From Cyprinodon diabolis (taxonomy: Eukaryota > Chordata > Actinopteri > Cyprinodontiformes > Cyprinodontidae), in the NCBI GenBank assembly GCA_030533445.1, contig CM060069.1:25716837-25780836 (forward strand): a DNA stretch of 64,000 bases, in the 5' to 3' direction. The position numbers and the translations under genes were made by a program. Below, piece after piece: positions 1-20,029 of the stretch; position 1 is the stretch's first letter, and each line of letters starts with the position of its first letter. The notes under the pieces are model-generated. The model was not told the DNA's origin. It was given only the letters and a program-made list of their open reading frames with translations, and searched no databases.

Positions 1-79
1 TAGTATTGTGTTTGCAATTTAATTATAATTTTTCGGGATATTTATAAAATGTTGTTGTTTTTGATATTTTGTTTTTCAG

Positions 80-1065
80 AAACTTCTTCAACAATGTTGC
101 TGGTAAGGTGGACGAGATTAACTTTGAAGAATTTCTGTTGGTCCTGTCTCACTTCAGGCCCCCTTCTCAGCACCTCAAAGAGGAAGATCGGGAGAATGTC
201 AGGAAGGAAAAACTTAGATGTAGGTTTTATTTCAGGGAATCACCCAGACATGCATGACGTTTACCGCTGACTGAAAAGCATAGACTGAAATAAAGTTGCA
301 TTTTTCTCTGCAGTTTTATTCAACATGCATGACACCGACAACAATGGCACAATAACGCTTGAGGAATACAGACATGTGAGCCTTTCATAACATGCAATAC
401 TCAAACACTTCTCATTGTGAAACCAAGTTAAACACCTAGCTGGAAATTGAGGATTGTTTCTCATTCCTTAACCATGAGGAAAAAACGATTTAACAGGTTA
501 ACTGTATTGTTGTGGCATTTTTTAAATTCTCCAGGTGGTGGAGGAACTGTTATCTCACAGTGGAGCGCTGGGAAAAGAAACAGCCAAAGGAATTGCTGAT
601 GCAGCCATGTTGGAAGTGGCCAGTATATCAGTCGGTCAGATGGTAATGAAGTGGTTTAGTGATAATACAATGTTAAGTTTGCTTTATCCCTTGCATACAC
701 TAACTCACAAGCTTCTCTTTTAAATTCAGAGACCTGATGAATTTTATGAGGGAATCACCTTTGAACATTTTCTGAAGGTCTGTTTAAAGCTGCAGTTCAT
801 TAGTGCTGTATATAGAAAAAAATTGTGCATCCAGTATTGATGTGTTTTTTGCTTTGTTAGTAACATTTTGTATATTAGTCAGCATGTGTTTTTAAAAGTT
901 CCACTAGTACTGATTTTAGACAGATTGTGTGAACTTGTGTAAGTTTGAAATGCAAAACTGAGTTGCTGTGTGTTGTTTTTTGTTTTTCAGCTGCTAGCTG
1001 GCTTCGAGATCGAATCAAGAATGAACATTCGGTTTTCAAAAAACACATTTACTATGTGCAAGTGA
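80..1065 (+). CDS. tesc: tescalcin-like EF-hand protein, 3' exons (partial)
   Basis: Five exons of a calcineurin-B-homologous EF-hand protein: 80-219, 314-375, 535-642, 730-777 and 991-1065 (TGA at 1063). All junctions are GT-AG and keep phase. The 5' exons lie outside the window. Seen: a region matching the tescalcin segment before the EF-hand (DEINFEEFLLVLSHFRP), then a full calcium-binding loop with D, D, N and the terminal E at the expected positions (MHDTDNNGTITLEEY), a degenerate third hand and a C-terminus ending in TMCK. Known of the family: tescalcin binds the Na+/H+ exchanger NHE1 and calcineurin and is N-myristoylated; the myristoylated start is not in view. A CHP1/CHP2-type relative is the alternative, but the VVEELLS, SIxxGQM and YEGITFEhFLK stretches fit tescalcin better. 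Only host gene here on the plus strand. Confidence 0.88.
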
Positions 1066-4000
1066 GGATGTGAGATTGAACTAAGAATTGACATTTTTAT
1101 TTCTTTACCATTCAACATTTATTCTTCTTTTGCACAGTTGAAAAATGCTTGCACTAATGGTATATGCCTTATGCATGCGGGAGCAACTATGTAAACCAAA
1201 GAACAGTTTGGATTTATTAGAAGTGGTATTAATAATTTTAAGGAACAATGTTCTACTGCTGAATGGATACATAAAGCAATAATATTACAATATGAATAAC
1301 TATGCATGGGGTAATATGGGCTATAAAAACTGTAATTTTGTTAACTGTGAGATATAGATTGTCTGATAACTACATTTCTCTGCGATTTCTGTATGATCAC
1401 AGAATGGCAAAAAACATGCCCTGCACTATGTTTACGCAAAAAATACCCGTAACATATTTCATTATTTATATTTATTTAACCAAAGAGAAAAAACACATTT
1501 ATGAATATGAATACAGCTTCGGCTTTTGGCTCTAAATGGTGTGCATAAATTGTTGCTTTCAGACTAGGGTGAATGTTATAACCGAACCAAGCTACAAATA
1601 CTTGTTTGAAGCTCTCTTACTGCACATAACTTCAATCACAATGTTTGCAAACCTGTACCCATTAACACGGTTGTGGCATAATTCTGGCTGGAGATGTGTG
1701 TTGACTGTTTTCAGCAGAATGTGTTTGTTTCCTGGCAGAGACTTATTTTTACTCACATAAACAGATTGTTAGTGGTCGATTAAGGCCTTTAGAGGACCAT
1801 CACTGACTTGTCACTTCAAATTTTATTAGTTGAAACCTGCCGTAAACTGGAAGCCAAGTGATATGGTGAGGCATGTCATGTTGTCATGTGAGCAATATGC
1901 TTCTGCTCCAAAATATAAATCTGTAATGAGCTGCCCACTTAAAAAAGCCCAATACTAGAGAGGTTTTATAGTCAAAGACTTACTCATTCTGCCACAATTA
2001 TAACCATTATGGCTGATGGGGGAGACATTAAGACTCTCAAACTAATGCTATATCTGCTTTTTTACAGTCCCTGCAACTGAAAAGTAGATAAAATACCAAA
2101 ACTACCAAAATATGTGCTTATGGTTTAACTTGTTCAAAGTCACTAATTCATGTGTCGGTTTCAGCATATGTACATATTAAATTTGTGTGTGTGATTTAAA
2201 AAAAGGTTAAAGGATTAAAAATAATTCATAATTTAATAAACCCTGTCTACCGAATATAGATATCTAAAGCTAATAAAGTTGTATCACCAACACAACTATG
2301 ACAAAGAATGCTTCAAAATATAATTAAAGGTCAAATGTTAATCATGAGAGTATGTCAGTTTGGGACTCATCTAAATGGATATCCACTTTTACTGTTGGTT
2401 ATAATGTTCTACAACTGTATGAGTGGAAGAGCAAATGACATAAAAGATCATCCATCTAAATACACAGGCTTGGATATGCAATGTTTAATTTCACAATTCT
2501 GATTAATCAGAGATTATATGTTTTGTATTATACCAAGAAATAACTTTTGATTTCTTCTCTATGAGTAAAAATATCTAAAAATATGTTTGCCCTTCACTCT
2601 CCATCCCCACAATAAAGGAACATTAACTGTCCTGGTGAAATAAAAAAGTGCCTACATTAATTATTGACATGAATGCAACATTCATTTAAGACTGTGGCTG
2701 ATTCATTTAAATGTTTTGTCTCTATGGTTGGAAATATACATTGAATGCTTTGATGAATTTCACATAAGCATTATAACAACTTGTATACTATTTCTGTTCT
2801 GCTTTATCACAGGAAAAGGTTTGTCTAAAACTGAAATATTCCTTTGAGAGAAAGACCATTTTAGCAAAGTGTGCAAATATTTATCAGCATGGTCATCAAA
2901 TAAAAATTGAGTCATAGAAACAATTTTCCATATCCTGTGGAGAGTGAAAGGGAAAACATTTCTTTTTTCTTTCCACACAGTTTATTGTGGAGTGAATTGT
3001 TAGCAGATAGCACCAGTGGTTTGATTTTTCAAACACAAGATAAATACAAGAATTAAAAACAGAAAGAAAAAGAAACAGGAAGTCAGAATTTAAACTGTAT
3101 GCTGATTGTTGCAGCAATAAGGAAGATGTTGTCATCTTTTCTTCCTTCTACCCCACTTCTTTAGCACCACCATCTCAGTCATAAAGACAAACATGAAATA
3201 CCAAAATCATTCACAAAATGAGATGCTTATTCTCATAAATATGACTCATTTTTAGTTACATAATAGTTTTAGTGCTTTTAATGTTTTTTTTTTCCTTTTG
3301 AGTTTGACATATACTGCCATCTAGAGGTGAAATCTGGGGATTGTCATGATACGATTGTAACATAAAGCTCAGTGAAATGCTTTACACTAGGAACCATGTT
3401 TTATTTGTTTTATGTAAAATGTTCATCCTAAATGTGATATTTCCAAAGCTGCAAGTAAAGAGTCATAATGGATAACAGAAATAAAGTTTTGGAAACATCA
3501 GTCTGTGTTAATCCACAAAATGTCTTTCACCTGGTAATTTAAATTAGTTCCTAAAATAATTTTTCAGCTATATTCTAATTCCCTGAATATTATTGAGATT
3601 TTTGTGCCTTTTGAGCAAAATGGGAGTCTCAGATCAAAGTGTACAAGAATGTACCACACAAGAATCACTATCTGTATTTCAGGGGGAGGATTGTTTTTTC
3701 TTGTTTTTCTTTCTTTTCAACAGCCCTGCATGAAACTCATTTTAATAAATGGACTTAAATTAAGATTTTTCTCATCATACTGCTCATTAAATGGATTTAA
3801 ACTATAGCCTCAGTCACACTAACTAGCACACTTCAGTAGATAAGCTGGGGTTAGATGTCTTTCTAGGGGCACATCAGCAGGTAATAGGAAGATGCAGGAA
3901 CCCACAATCTTGAATAGTAAAACAATTGAGCCACAGCCATGTCCTTTTTTTCAAGAAATTATATACACAGTTTAGGAAGTATTCATATAATTAATTAAAC

Positions 4001-4553
4001 AGACTCACACCAAAATATTGCTTCAAATAACCTAGAGGAGGGATAGAGAGGTCGCTGTTTTATATTTGACTGAAATACTCCAAGGAGGATGGGCCTCTGT
4101 GTGCTTAAAATAGAAGCTTCAAACTACGGGTTGCTCAACGATATGCCTCAGAATTGACTAATTATTCTGGGTAGGTTTCTAAGGTGTTGTCAAAACCTGA
4201 TGAAATTCTGGTCGCCCCCTTATTGAAGCTTTTTTTGGTTACCACTATCTGGATGATTAACAATCTGCATAGGCTGAATTTCCACAAAGTTTTCACTCAG
4301 GATAAGATGATTTCAATTCTTTTTTTCATTAGTGAAAAACAAAGTATTATTTTCCTTTTACTTTAACGTCATGTCTTTTATGCTTGTTTACTGCACAAAA
4401 GTAAAAAAAAAGAAACCTGAATGTTTTAATGCAAAAAAACGTGGACAGGTTTTATGGCACGACAGAGATAACAGCAGTTTTTCCTTATTTTCTCAAATTT
4501 TGGTTGCAGTATTATCCTATAAGCATAGTTGAAATTGTTTCATACAGAATATA
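1066..4553. other. intergenic stretch downstream of tesc
   Basis: AT-rich sequence with no open reading frame showing recognisable similarity and no clear repeat family. It probably includes the tesc 3' UTR; no convincing polyadenylation signal follows the stop closely. A candidate AATAAA occurs only further downstream, near 2612. Confidence 0.5.
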
Positions 4554-4555
4554 TA

Positions 4556-5803
4556 CACTATATTGCCAAAAGTATTTGCTCACCTGCCTTGACTCACATA
4601 TGAGCTTAAGTGACATCCCGTTCCTAATCCATAGGGTTCAATATGACGTCGGTCCACCCTTTGCAGCTAGAACAGCTTCAACTCTTCTGGGAAGGCTGTC
4701 CACAAGGTTTAGGAGTGTGTTTATGGGAATTTTTGACCATTCTTCCAGAAGCGCATTTGTGAGGTCGCACACTGATGTTGGACGAGAAGGCCTGGCTCTC
4801 AGTCTCCGCTCTAATTCATCCCAAAGGTGTTCTATCGGGTTGAGGTCAGGACTCTGTGCAGGCCAGTCAAGTTCATCCACACCAGACTCTGTCATCCATG
4901 TCTTTATGGACCTTGCTTTGTGCACTGGTGCACAGTCATGTTGGAAGAGGAAGGGGCCAGCTCCAAACTGTTCCCACAAAGTTGGGAGCATGGAATTGTC
5001 CAAAATGTCTTGGTATGCTGAAGCATTCAGAGTTCCTTTCACTGGAACTAAGGGGCCAAGCCCAGCTCCTGAAAAACAACCCCACACCAGAATCCCCCCT
5101 CCACCAAACTTTACACTTGGCACAATGCAGTCAGACAAGTACCGTTCTCCTGGCAACCGCCAAACCCAGACCCGTCCATCAGATTGCCAGATGGAGAAGC
5201 GCGATTCGTCACTCCAGAGAACGCGTCTCCACTGCTCTAGAGTCCAGTGGCGGCGTGCTTTACACCACCGCATCCGACGCTTTGCATTGCACTTGGTTAT
5301 GTATGGCTTGGATGCAGCTGCTCGACCATGGAAACCCATTCCATGAAGCTCTCTGCGCACTGTTCTTGAGCTAATCTGAAGGCCACATGAAGTTTGGAGG
5401 TCTGTAGTGATTGACTCTGCAGAAAGTTGGCGACCTCTTCGCACTATGCGCTTCAGCATCCGCTGACCCCGCTCCGTCAGTTTACGTGGCCTACCACTTC
5501 GTGGCTGAGTTGCTGTCGTTCCCAAACACTTCCATTTTCTTATAATACAGCTGACAGTTGACTGTGGAATATTTAGGAGCGAGGAAATTTCACGACTGGA
5601 TTTGTTGCACAGGTGGCATCCTATCACAGTTCCACGCTGGAATTCACTGAGCTCCTGAGAGCGACCCATTCTTTCACAAATGTTTGTAAAAACAGTCTGC
5701 ATGCCTAGGTGCTTGAATTTATACACCTGTGGCCATGGAAGTGATTGGAACACCTGATTCCAATAATTTGGATGGGTGAGCAAATACTTTTGGCAATATA
5801 GTG
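4556..5803 (-). mobile_element. Tc1-like DNA transposon, structurally intact (DD34E)
   Basis: A 1248-bp element bounded by perfect 29-bp terminal inverted repeats (4556-4584 and 5775-5803, beginning CACTATATTGCCAAAAG). Each end abuts a TA dinucleotide (4554-4555 and 5804-5805), the usual Tc1/mariner target duplication. Inside is one uninterrupted transposase gene on the minus strand. Perfect repeats plus an open frame imply recent insertion. It sits between tesc and the cytokine gene and interrupts no exon. Confidence 0.95.
4638..5669 (-). CDS. Tc1 family transposase (DD34E), 343 aa
   Basis: Cut-and-paste transposase that binds the terminal repeats and inserts at TA. The start chosen is the ATG opening [13 protein letters not shown]; the frame is open further upstream, but 343 aa is the normal family length. 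Domains in order: paired-like HTH pair (about residues 1-115) with a GRPR linker motif near 59-62, then the DDE catalytic domain. Catalytic residues are visible as D154 (WSDESRF), D245 (FQHDCAPVH) and E280 ([12 protein letters not shown]), with 34 residues between the second D and the E. The glycine-rich GGGGILVWG box is present near residue 190. No stop or frameshift, so it could be active or a source for copies elsewhere. Confidence 0.95.
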   Translation of the reverse strand: MGRSQELSEFQRGTVIGCHLCNKSSREISSLLNIPQSTVSCIIRKWKCLGTTATQPRSGRPRKLTERGQRMLKRIVRRGRQLSAESITTDLQTSCGLQISSRTVRRELHGMGFHGRAAASKPYITKCNAKRRMRWCKARRHWTLEQWRRVLWSDESRFSIWQSDGRVWVWRLPGERYLSDCIVPSVKFGGGGILVWGCFSGAGLGPLVPVKGTLNASAYQDILDNSMLPTLWEQFGAGPFLFQHDCAPVHKARSIKTWMTESGVDELDWPAQSPDLNPIEHLWDELERRLRARPSRPTSVCDLTNALLEEWSKIPINTLLNLVDSLPRRVEAVLAAKGGPTSY

Positions 5804-5805
5804 TA

Positions 5806-6404
5806 GCTGATGCCCTAAGGTGCCCTTAGGCAGAGTTATAACAGGGAACTTGATTCATGACCCAGAGTAAATCCCCATCTACTTCTAGGTTCCTGATAGC
5901 TTGTGACTGGAGGAAAGTTGGGCTAAAATTAGAAAAAAGTCTTTGGAAACTATTTGATACAAATATAAGCCACTCACAAGTCTGCATATACTGACTCAAA
6001 GAAGCATTTGTGTCCCAAATTTGAACATGTTTTTTTTCCCATTCTGCAGAACACACCCATGTATGAGAAACTATATAAAGATGCAAAGCCCCAAATGACA
6101 CACTGTTAAAACATTATGTGGCCTGACCCTCCCAGCAAACACAGACACATCCATAGCCTCTCACACCTTGTGACTGACCAGACAGCCAGTTTCATGAAAT
6201 CTTTCCTATCTGATGTGGCCTTGTGTTTAAATCATGCGTCACTTAGAGCTGATATCACAGAGTCAGCGTCTCAGCAGCTTCCTGATTTTCTTTTTAACTC
6301 CAGTTTAGGGAGTGATTTTGTATAGAAAAAACCCCCACACATGATCCTTTTTATACTTTGGAAAATAAAAATGACTTTATGAGGGTGAACTTGAGTTACA
6401 TTTT
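5806..6404. other. intergenic stretch between Tc1 element and cytokine gene
   Basis: About 600 bp without a supported gene. Short open frames here show no domain or splice pattern. Nothing else recognised. Confidence 0.5.
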
Positions 6405-6407
6405 CAT

Positions 6408-6413
6408 TTTATT
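6408..6413 (-). terminator. candidate polyadenylation signal of the cytokine gene
   Basis: AATAAA on the minus strand about 305 nt after the cytokine stop codon, giving a short 3' UTR. Inferred from position only. Confidence 0.5.
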
Positions 6414-6555
6414 CTCCATGCTGATTACAACCAGACATGGACAACGGTTTACAGTTCTGTATACAGCAAAAACATTTAAATTAGAAAACAAGACACAATT
6501 AGCCTGTTAATTATATCACATTTTTAGCAAAATTTCTCTTTCCAGGAACACTTGG

Positions 6556-6590
6556 AGAAAATAAATATTAAATACCATAAATAGGCAATA
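6556..6590 (-). promoter_or_regulatory. AU-rich element in the cytokine 3' UTR
   Basis: On the minus strand this segment reads CTATTTATGG then TATTTAATATTTATTTTC, three clustered AUUUA pentamers in an AT-rich context. Such elements destabilise cytokine mRNAs through TTP/AUF1-type proteins; that role here is inferred from family knowledge. Confidence 0.5.
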
Positions 6591-6718
6591 CTATTCTGAT
6601 GTACCTGCCATCTTCAAACGTAATTATCTTTTTATAAGTCGTTTATTATAAGTAAAGTGCTGCTGGATACTGACCTACAAAGGCCAGCCTCATGTCATGT
6701 AAAGAGGTCGAATCAACT

Positions 6719-7826
6719 TTATCTTGCCCTCGTGCAGACTTTGCTTCTCAGTGTCCTCATGTCTTTTGAAATGTTATTCAAGAGCTTCTTGTAGGTCGTC
6801 AGCACCACACAGCCGTATATCTTCTGCTGGAAGATGTTCTGGGGCAGTGGTAGTGTCGTGGGTCCACCTGCCGGATCCGGTAAAGGCAGGTTTGGGAAGA
6901 AGTTGTGGTAAAAGTTGTTAATGCGAAAAGTAAGCCTCACGCTGTGATCTCTCACTTTGTGAATTAGTTCTAAAAGCAGGCTTTTGGGGGGCTGCAAGTC
7001 CATCTGCTGCTCTTGGACCCTCTTCAGGTGAGGGGAGAAGGCTTGAAGCTGTGTGTATATGCTTGCCATCCTCTCTGAGGGTTCCAGCCCAGAGATGTTT
7101 GGGTCAGGGATGTCGCTCCTCGAAGCCTTGCAGAAAAGCTGTGCCATTTCTCCTTCGGAGGCTTTCTGTGATAAAGAAAGACAATTTAAAACAAACTAGA
7201 AGCTTCATTTAGTAGTGTTAAATCACGTGATTGGTCAGTTGAAACAGATTAGATGTATGACTTTACTCACATATGCTTTGATCAGATCACCGGTTTGCTT
7301 ATTTACTAGTCTGGTGAGCTTCTGAGTCTTTTGCAGATCAGAATCACACCCCTGGTTTTTGCCTGCTTCCACAGTTTTTGTTGTATCAACAGCCAGAAGC
7401 AGCAGGAAGCAGAGTAATGCTGAGGAGTAGAGAAGTGGTCAGTTATTGTAAATCGTCCTCACGTTAGATGAGAAGTTAATTTACAAAACTGCAAGTGCTG
7501 AACTAAACTCTTTCCCATTCAACACACACAGATTGGAAAAATGACTAAATGAGTACATTTTATGGTTTATCTATGCTGAGATAGAGTTAAAAACTGTCTG
7601 TTACACATATACTTGACCAAAAAGGTAAAAAGGAACTCATTCATGCAGGAAACTGCAAACTTCAGTTAGTTTCACAAGAGCCACAAGTCACTAAAAATAG
7701 GTTGCATGATTATAAGAAAAAGGGTCTAATGATGTTTAAAGCTTTAAAGTAAGAAATGTAGTTAAACTTACTTGCTGCTCTTTCCACATGCTGTTGAAAA
7801 TGCATATTCTTTACATGACCATTCAT
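6719..7826 (-). CDS. m17: IL-6-family helical cytokine, M17/LIF-like
   Basis: Three coding exons: 7826-7772, 7419-7271 and 7165-6719, with GT-AG junctions and phases that close exactly, giving about 216 aa. A second ATG at 7805 would give 209 aa. Exons 1-2 encode a signal peptide with a hydrophobic core (LLCFLLLLAVDTT). The large last exon encodes most of the helical bundle, with the motif HSVRLTFRINNFYHNFFP and a C-terminal helix ending KLLNNISKDMRTLRSKVC. A short leader exon followed by one large helical exon is typical of LIF/CNTF/cardiotrophin-type cytokines, which signal through gp130 and a LIF-receptor-type chain. I recognise it as resembling fish M17, the LIF-like member; CLCF1 or CNTF-like identity is the alternative. 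The 3' UTR carries AU-rich motifs. Confidence 0.72.
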
Positions 7827-7829
7827 TCT

Positions 7830-9229
7830 CCTCTGTGTCTCACAATCAAATTGCGTGGACTCGTCATGATCACACTCCTTTGAAACTTCTTTAGAAGAAC
7901 CCACAGGAAATGACGTGCAGTGAGCCTCATGTAGAGAACGTCATCCTGGTTGATTCCTTCCTGACTAAAATGTCAATTTTTTGTGTTATTATTAATTTCT
8001 TTATTTGGGTTTTTTTTTTTTTATATATTCATTCTTTTTTCTTTCTTTTTTTTTAAGGTGGAAGACAATGCCGAGGCATGTCTTATGTATGAATAGACAT
8101 GTTGGGGCATTGACCTGTTTCCAAGACATATATGGAATTATGGTTAAAAAGTTGTATGTAAAGTAGAACTTTTGACTGTTTGGGAAATCCTACGCATAGC
8201 TGGTAAATTTGTCGCTTCAGAAAATAAACCAGCCTTATATAGAAATTAGGTGTCAACCACAAGAGATCTTGTAAGGACTGTGGTTAGCCTGCCCCTTGAC
8301 ACAGTATTGAACTCACTTTTAGTTCTTCTTATGAATGAAAGACAATTCTACGGTTTTGTACTTTACCAAAGTAAAAGTTCGCTTAGCTTGGTACCCATAG
8401 CTTATTGTGTTGTCATTTCTTTCACATTTTCTGTCATTAGGGGAATCCAAACTTTTTCTTTAAATCTTATATTTCAGTCAGTTAAATTTAATTCTTAAAA
8501 TAAACACTGTGAGACGATTACACATACAGAGGTGACAGATTGGAAGACAGTGGGAAGATAAATTATTTGGCTTTTTTAGCAATGATTGGTGCGTGTGTTT
8601 TCTGAGCCTAGGTGAGAAATTCTGTTGAAGTTTATTTTCAAACCACTGACTTTTTTTTTTTTGCTTGAATTTTTTTTGCATCAATAGTTATATGTGGCAT
8701 TCCATACCGGATGCTTGTAGGTTAAAACAAAATGCATTTCGCAATCAGAAACTTTTAAAGTACGTAAAGATGACTGAATCTGCGTAACAAGAGGCAATGA
8801 GGCTGAGCTTCTGATAGAGAACATCAGTGGATGAGTTCATTGAGCCATAGAAGAACTTTTTAGGAAACATGCTCACTTCTGCTAAAAAAAAACAACACCA
8901 ACTGTGGTTATTGAGAAACCAAATCCTGAAAGCTTAAAAAAAAAGAAAAATGGTTTGCAAAATACTTTAGCATACAGCATCTTTCATATTTTTTATACAT
9001 GTAATTACAAAATTCAATATATTTCGATTTGCTTTTATGTGACATACTAACAACGAGTAGCACAGACATTTTTAGTTGTCAATCTTTGCTTCTTCTTTAT
9101 AAACCAGGTCTGAATGTAGAGCATCAGAAACCATTAATGTTAAGTTCTTATTGTAGACTAATTAGATTTTTATGATTTATCAACCTCTTCAATGTGTATG
9201 TGTAGTGTTTTCCTGCTGGAAAGTGTAAC
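7830..9229. other. intergenic stretch upstream of the cytokine gene
   Basis: Presumably contains the cytokine promoter and a 5' UTR just upstream of 7826. Homopolymer T runs near 8010-8055 and 8650. No clear TATA box, open frame or repeat was recognised. Confidence 0.4.
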
Positions 9230-9560
9230 CTCCACACTAGTCTTAAGTCTCTGTTGGAAATAAACCTGTCACCACATCATACTGCTGCCACCACCATGTT
9301 TCACAGTGGGGATGCTGTTATTACTTTGTCTAATTGTCAAATTTTTAGTTTTGGTTTTATCTGACTGGGACACCTTCTTCCATTTGTTGGCTTTGTTCCA
9401 TACAAGATCTTTGGTAAACTTTAAATTGGATATTTTTTTTTTTTAGCTTTCAAAGGCTGCAAGTATTCTATAACTGATCTCTTAGTAATGCTTTGACTGA
9501 TGCTCTCCTTATCTGACCTGTTAGTTTTAGTGGGCGGCCATGTCTTCCTAGCTTTGCAGG
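9230..9560 (-). mobile_element. decayed Tc1/mariner transposase relic
   Basis: On the minus strand, about 9274-9312 translates to a degraded version of the VKHGGGSIMLW box of Tc1 transposases (here roughly VKHGGGSSMMW). The surrounding sequence is full of stops and frameshifts and no terminal repeats were found. The limits are approximate. Confidence 0.45.
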
Positions 9561-10159
9561 TGTGAATAAATCCTCAATTTCAGGTAATAGATTAAAACAG
9601 TAGTCCTTGAGATGTTCAAAGCTATGAATAGTTCTATACAATGTTCCTTAAAATAAGATTTAAAGATCGTCCTTCCTGCTTTTTTGTATTTAAGGATATT
9701 CTCATTAGAGCTCTCACAGAATAGCTGCATTTGGTGACTTCTGAGAGAAATTGCTGCACTGGATTTTAAGGATATCAGCGTATAACTGGGCTGAAACCAT
9801 GGACTGTATCTGCTTTCTTCTACCACACAGTTATGCACTTTGAGTTGGTTCCTCCTAAATAATTACCTGAATGCTTTTGTTTTGTTAGTTTGCAACATAT
9901 AGAGTAAGAAATTAGGATTTAAGACTTCAACACATAACACCATTGCAACAAATGCACCGAAAGTGAAACAGCTTATTGTGATCTGACACGACCTCTGCTA
10001 GTTTTGAAAATATCTGCACTACGGTTTCAGCGCATGAAGGCATGTTTTGGTTGCCAAACCACAAACTACCTGAGAACAGGCAGGGAAAGTCGATGCACCA
10101 CACCAGTGTTAGAATCTCTTCAGGTAAAGGGTAACCACTCTTCATGCCATCACACGGGG

Positions 10160-10609
10160 GTTTCCAGTTCCCCCGGGGGGTAAAGTGGAGGGGTGAGGCA
10201 GACGTCTGCTGCAGATTTCTGTCTCAGAGGTTGACAGTTCAGAGAAACTACACCAAGATTCCTGACAGTGTGTGAAAAAAAAGCTTGTATTTGACGATTA
10301 AATATAAGTAGGCCTCAAGGTTAAACTCTGCTAATCTACTTCCTTCTCACTGTTCCCATTTTAAGATTTATGATATGCTTGTAACTTCTGACCCGCAATT
10401 ATGTTTGTTAAATAAAGAAAACAGAAAAGGAATCAATATAGGTCGCAGCGGTCATTTCCCACCAAAGAAAAGAAAGCGTGTGAAGTTTCACACCACATGA
10501 AAAAAGCATTGCCAAGAAATTAAACCACACACACTCAGGATTTCTCTGTCAAAAAGCAGGATGTTGAGCTCCGATGCTCCCTTTTTTGTTTGTTTTCAAC
10601 AAAATCTCT
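10160..10609. other. stretch before the TAO kinase 3' UTR, nothing recognised
   Basis: Holds a small C/G homopolymer cluster near 10160-10190 and otherwise unremarkable AT-rich sequence. The 72-codon minus frame at 9927-10145 just before it shows no domain. Confidence 0.4.
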
Positions 10610-12827
10610 TTTATTTCGTCTTCGAACTGCACAGGAAATGGTGAATAAAATTCTTCAGGAAAGTCCCCTTTATTCTAACTAAATACATCTTTCTATTAAC
10701 CTAAAATGTACACAAATTGTAAGGTCTGTTTTTTTCTGAAGTTCTCAGTCTAACATACTCGAGCACCTCAAAAAGCACTTTTTCTTTATGGAACAATTTG
10801 TCCAAAAAGCTTCAGTTTTGATTCTCGACCAGACAACAAAAAGAAAAGGTTTTACTGCATATGAGACACAGTTTCTTAAAATTTCATAAAGTTCATGAAA
10901 AACAAGTTTCCCGTTCACACTTCAGAACTCAGCTCGGTCAGATCGGTCGCAGTCAGGTTCTTTTGCCACCAGAAACTAAGTGTTATTGGATTCTTTCTGT
11001 TAAAATATTTTGTTGATTTATGGCACTTCATCCAGCTTTTCCAACCCACTACCCTCTGTGAAGAACTAATACAGGCATTTGCTGTGGAGAAAAAAAAATG
11101 AAACTAAAACATTCTGACAATGTTTAAGTGACCTATGAAGGAAAAGCATTTTTAAAACATACACTTCAACACTCGAGATATTCAGTGCATTGGGGGCTCC
11201 AAACAGGTCACGAGTCTTTAAAAAACCAACTGTGTGTTTAATAAGAGGGGGATGCAAAATGGTTACGAATCTTTTGTGAAACTAAAGTGTACTCCTAAAA
11301 TAAAATGAAAGAAAAACAGCAAGGCTTAAGGTGGTGTTAGAAATCAAGCACCAAAACATTATCTTTCCATTCACCATGAATGGAATAATTGTGCAACCTG
11401 TTCAATGACTATAATGAACATGGTGGATAATATCGAAATCCTCAGTCACAAATAGTTCAAAACCTAGTCCAGACCCACATGTTTGGAGAGTCTCTGATCT
11501 TTTAAAGATCATCACAGGGAAATAACAGGAAGTCTGTGGTTCCATTCACCAGCATTTATACAATCTGAAAGTCTAATGGTCCGACTTAGCAATATACCGA
11601 ACTATTGTATGACCATTTCTCAACATTATAAAAAAAGAAGCAAAATCTTTATCGTTAGGCTCTGTTATCAGTAATAGACCAGTGTCTCTGTATATTCTAG
11701 CTATGTTCTCATGTACAAATATTCATATCAAAAATTATACAGCACAGATCTCACCATTTTTCCTTTACAAGATTAGTGAACAATTAAATGATTCACAAGT
11801 TTCAGACGAATCCAAAAGAGACAACAACAACAAAAAAGGCAAAAAGAAAAAAACGGTGCCGGCCTAAGTCAGTTAAAATATCGATATTACAAATTCAAAC
11901 TAAAACCTGCTTCAGGCACAACTCAAATAAAGGCATTTGTGAAAAAAAATCATATCAAATATGGCGCTTATGTCTAGTATCAATAAGCTAAAAAAGAAAA
12001 AGAAACAAAAAAATATGTGCTGTGACCACTTATTTACAAACAGCTAAAATCTCTGACAGGTTCATGCTTCACTTCACAACCTGAATTTGTCCTTAAAGTG
12101 CATGCAATAATAAGCAGTTTGAGCGAGTGGGATCTTGAGTTGTGAGAGGATTAAACAGGTCGATCGAGTTGATGCCAATTGTTTCTACATACTGATCAAT
12201 GGAATCTGTTAGAAAACTGAAGAACCACAGTTCAGGATACTGTATGAGTAAGAGCATTATGTATGACCGGTAGGAGAAGGGAAAACCTGTAAAAAAGTAT
12301 GAGTAAACCCTCAGTATAATAATATTCACATTCAGAGATTGAAATTAAATGAATACAGCAAAATCAAATAATTCAAAAGAAATAAAAGCAGCTTAACACC
12401 ACGGGGGAGTCTGCAGTTCACATTCCACAATGTCCCTCCATGTAACACACACAATAAGCATCATATGAACATGATGAGTTTCTAATTAAACATATCAAAG
12501 TGCCCATTTTTACTAAAATTTCCTGATTTATTCAATTCATACCAAAAAAGAGGAAATGGCATGGAGGAAAGAGTCTGCTTATCTGAACACATTGAATTAC
12601 ACTAGGTTTGCTTGTTAGCAGACATGTTTAAGGATTCTTCTGTTTTGCTTCCTCCCTCTAAGTGTCTTAGCAAAAGCAAAACGGCCTCTGTTCAAAGATG
12701 TGATATATAAAGTGAGAGAGTGAAGTAGAGTAGCAGAGAAAGTTATCCAGTTTGTCACCATGGATGCAGCGAAAGTGGACATGAGAAGGGCACCGATATG
12801 TTGTCCTTTAAAAAGATAGATCCGCTT
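10610..12827 (-). other. likely long 3' UTR of the TAO kinase gene
   Basis: The 2.2 kb after the stop codon at 12828 has no coding signal. It ends in a minus-strand AATAAA at 10610-10615, followed by several A/T tracts. Long 3' UTRs are usual for TAO kinase genes. The end point is inferred from that hexamer only. Confidence 0.35.
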
Positions 12828-20025
<7,198 letters not shown>

Positions 20026-20029
20026 CTAG

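Noticed and set aside
4429..5374. Plus-strand open frames of 305 and 172 codons
   Set aside because: They lie antisense to the intact Tc1 transposase, whose conserved protein is on the minus strand.
9927..10145. 72-codon minus-strand frame
   Set aside because: No similarity, signal or splice context; length fits chance in this composition.
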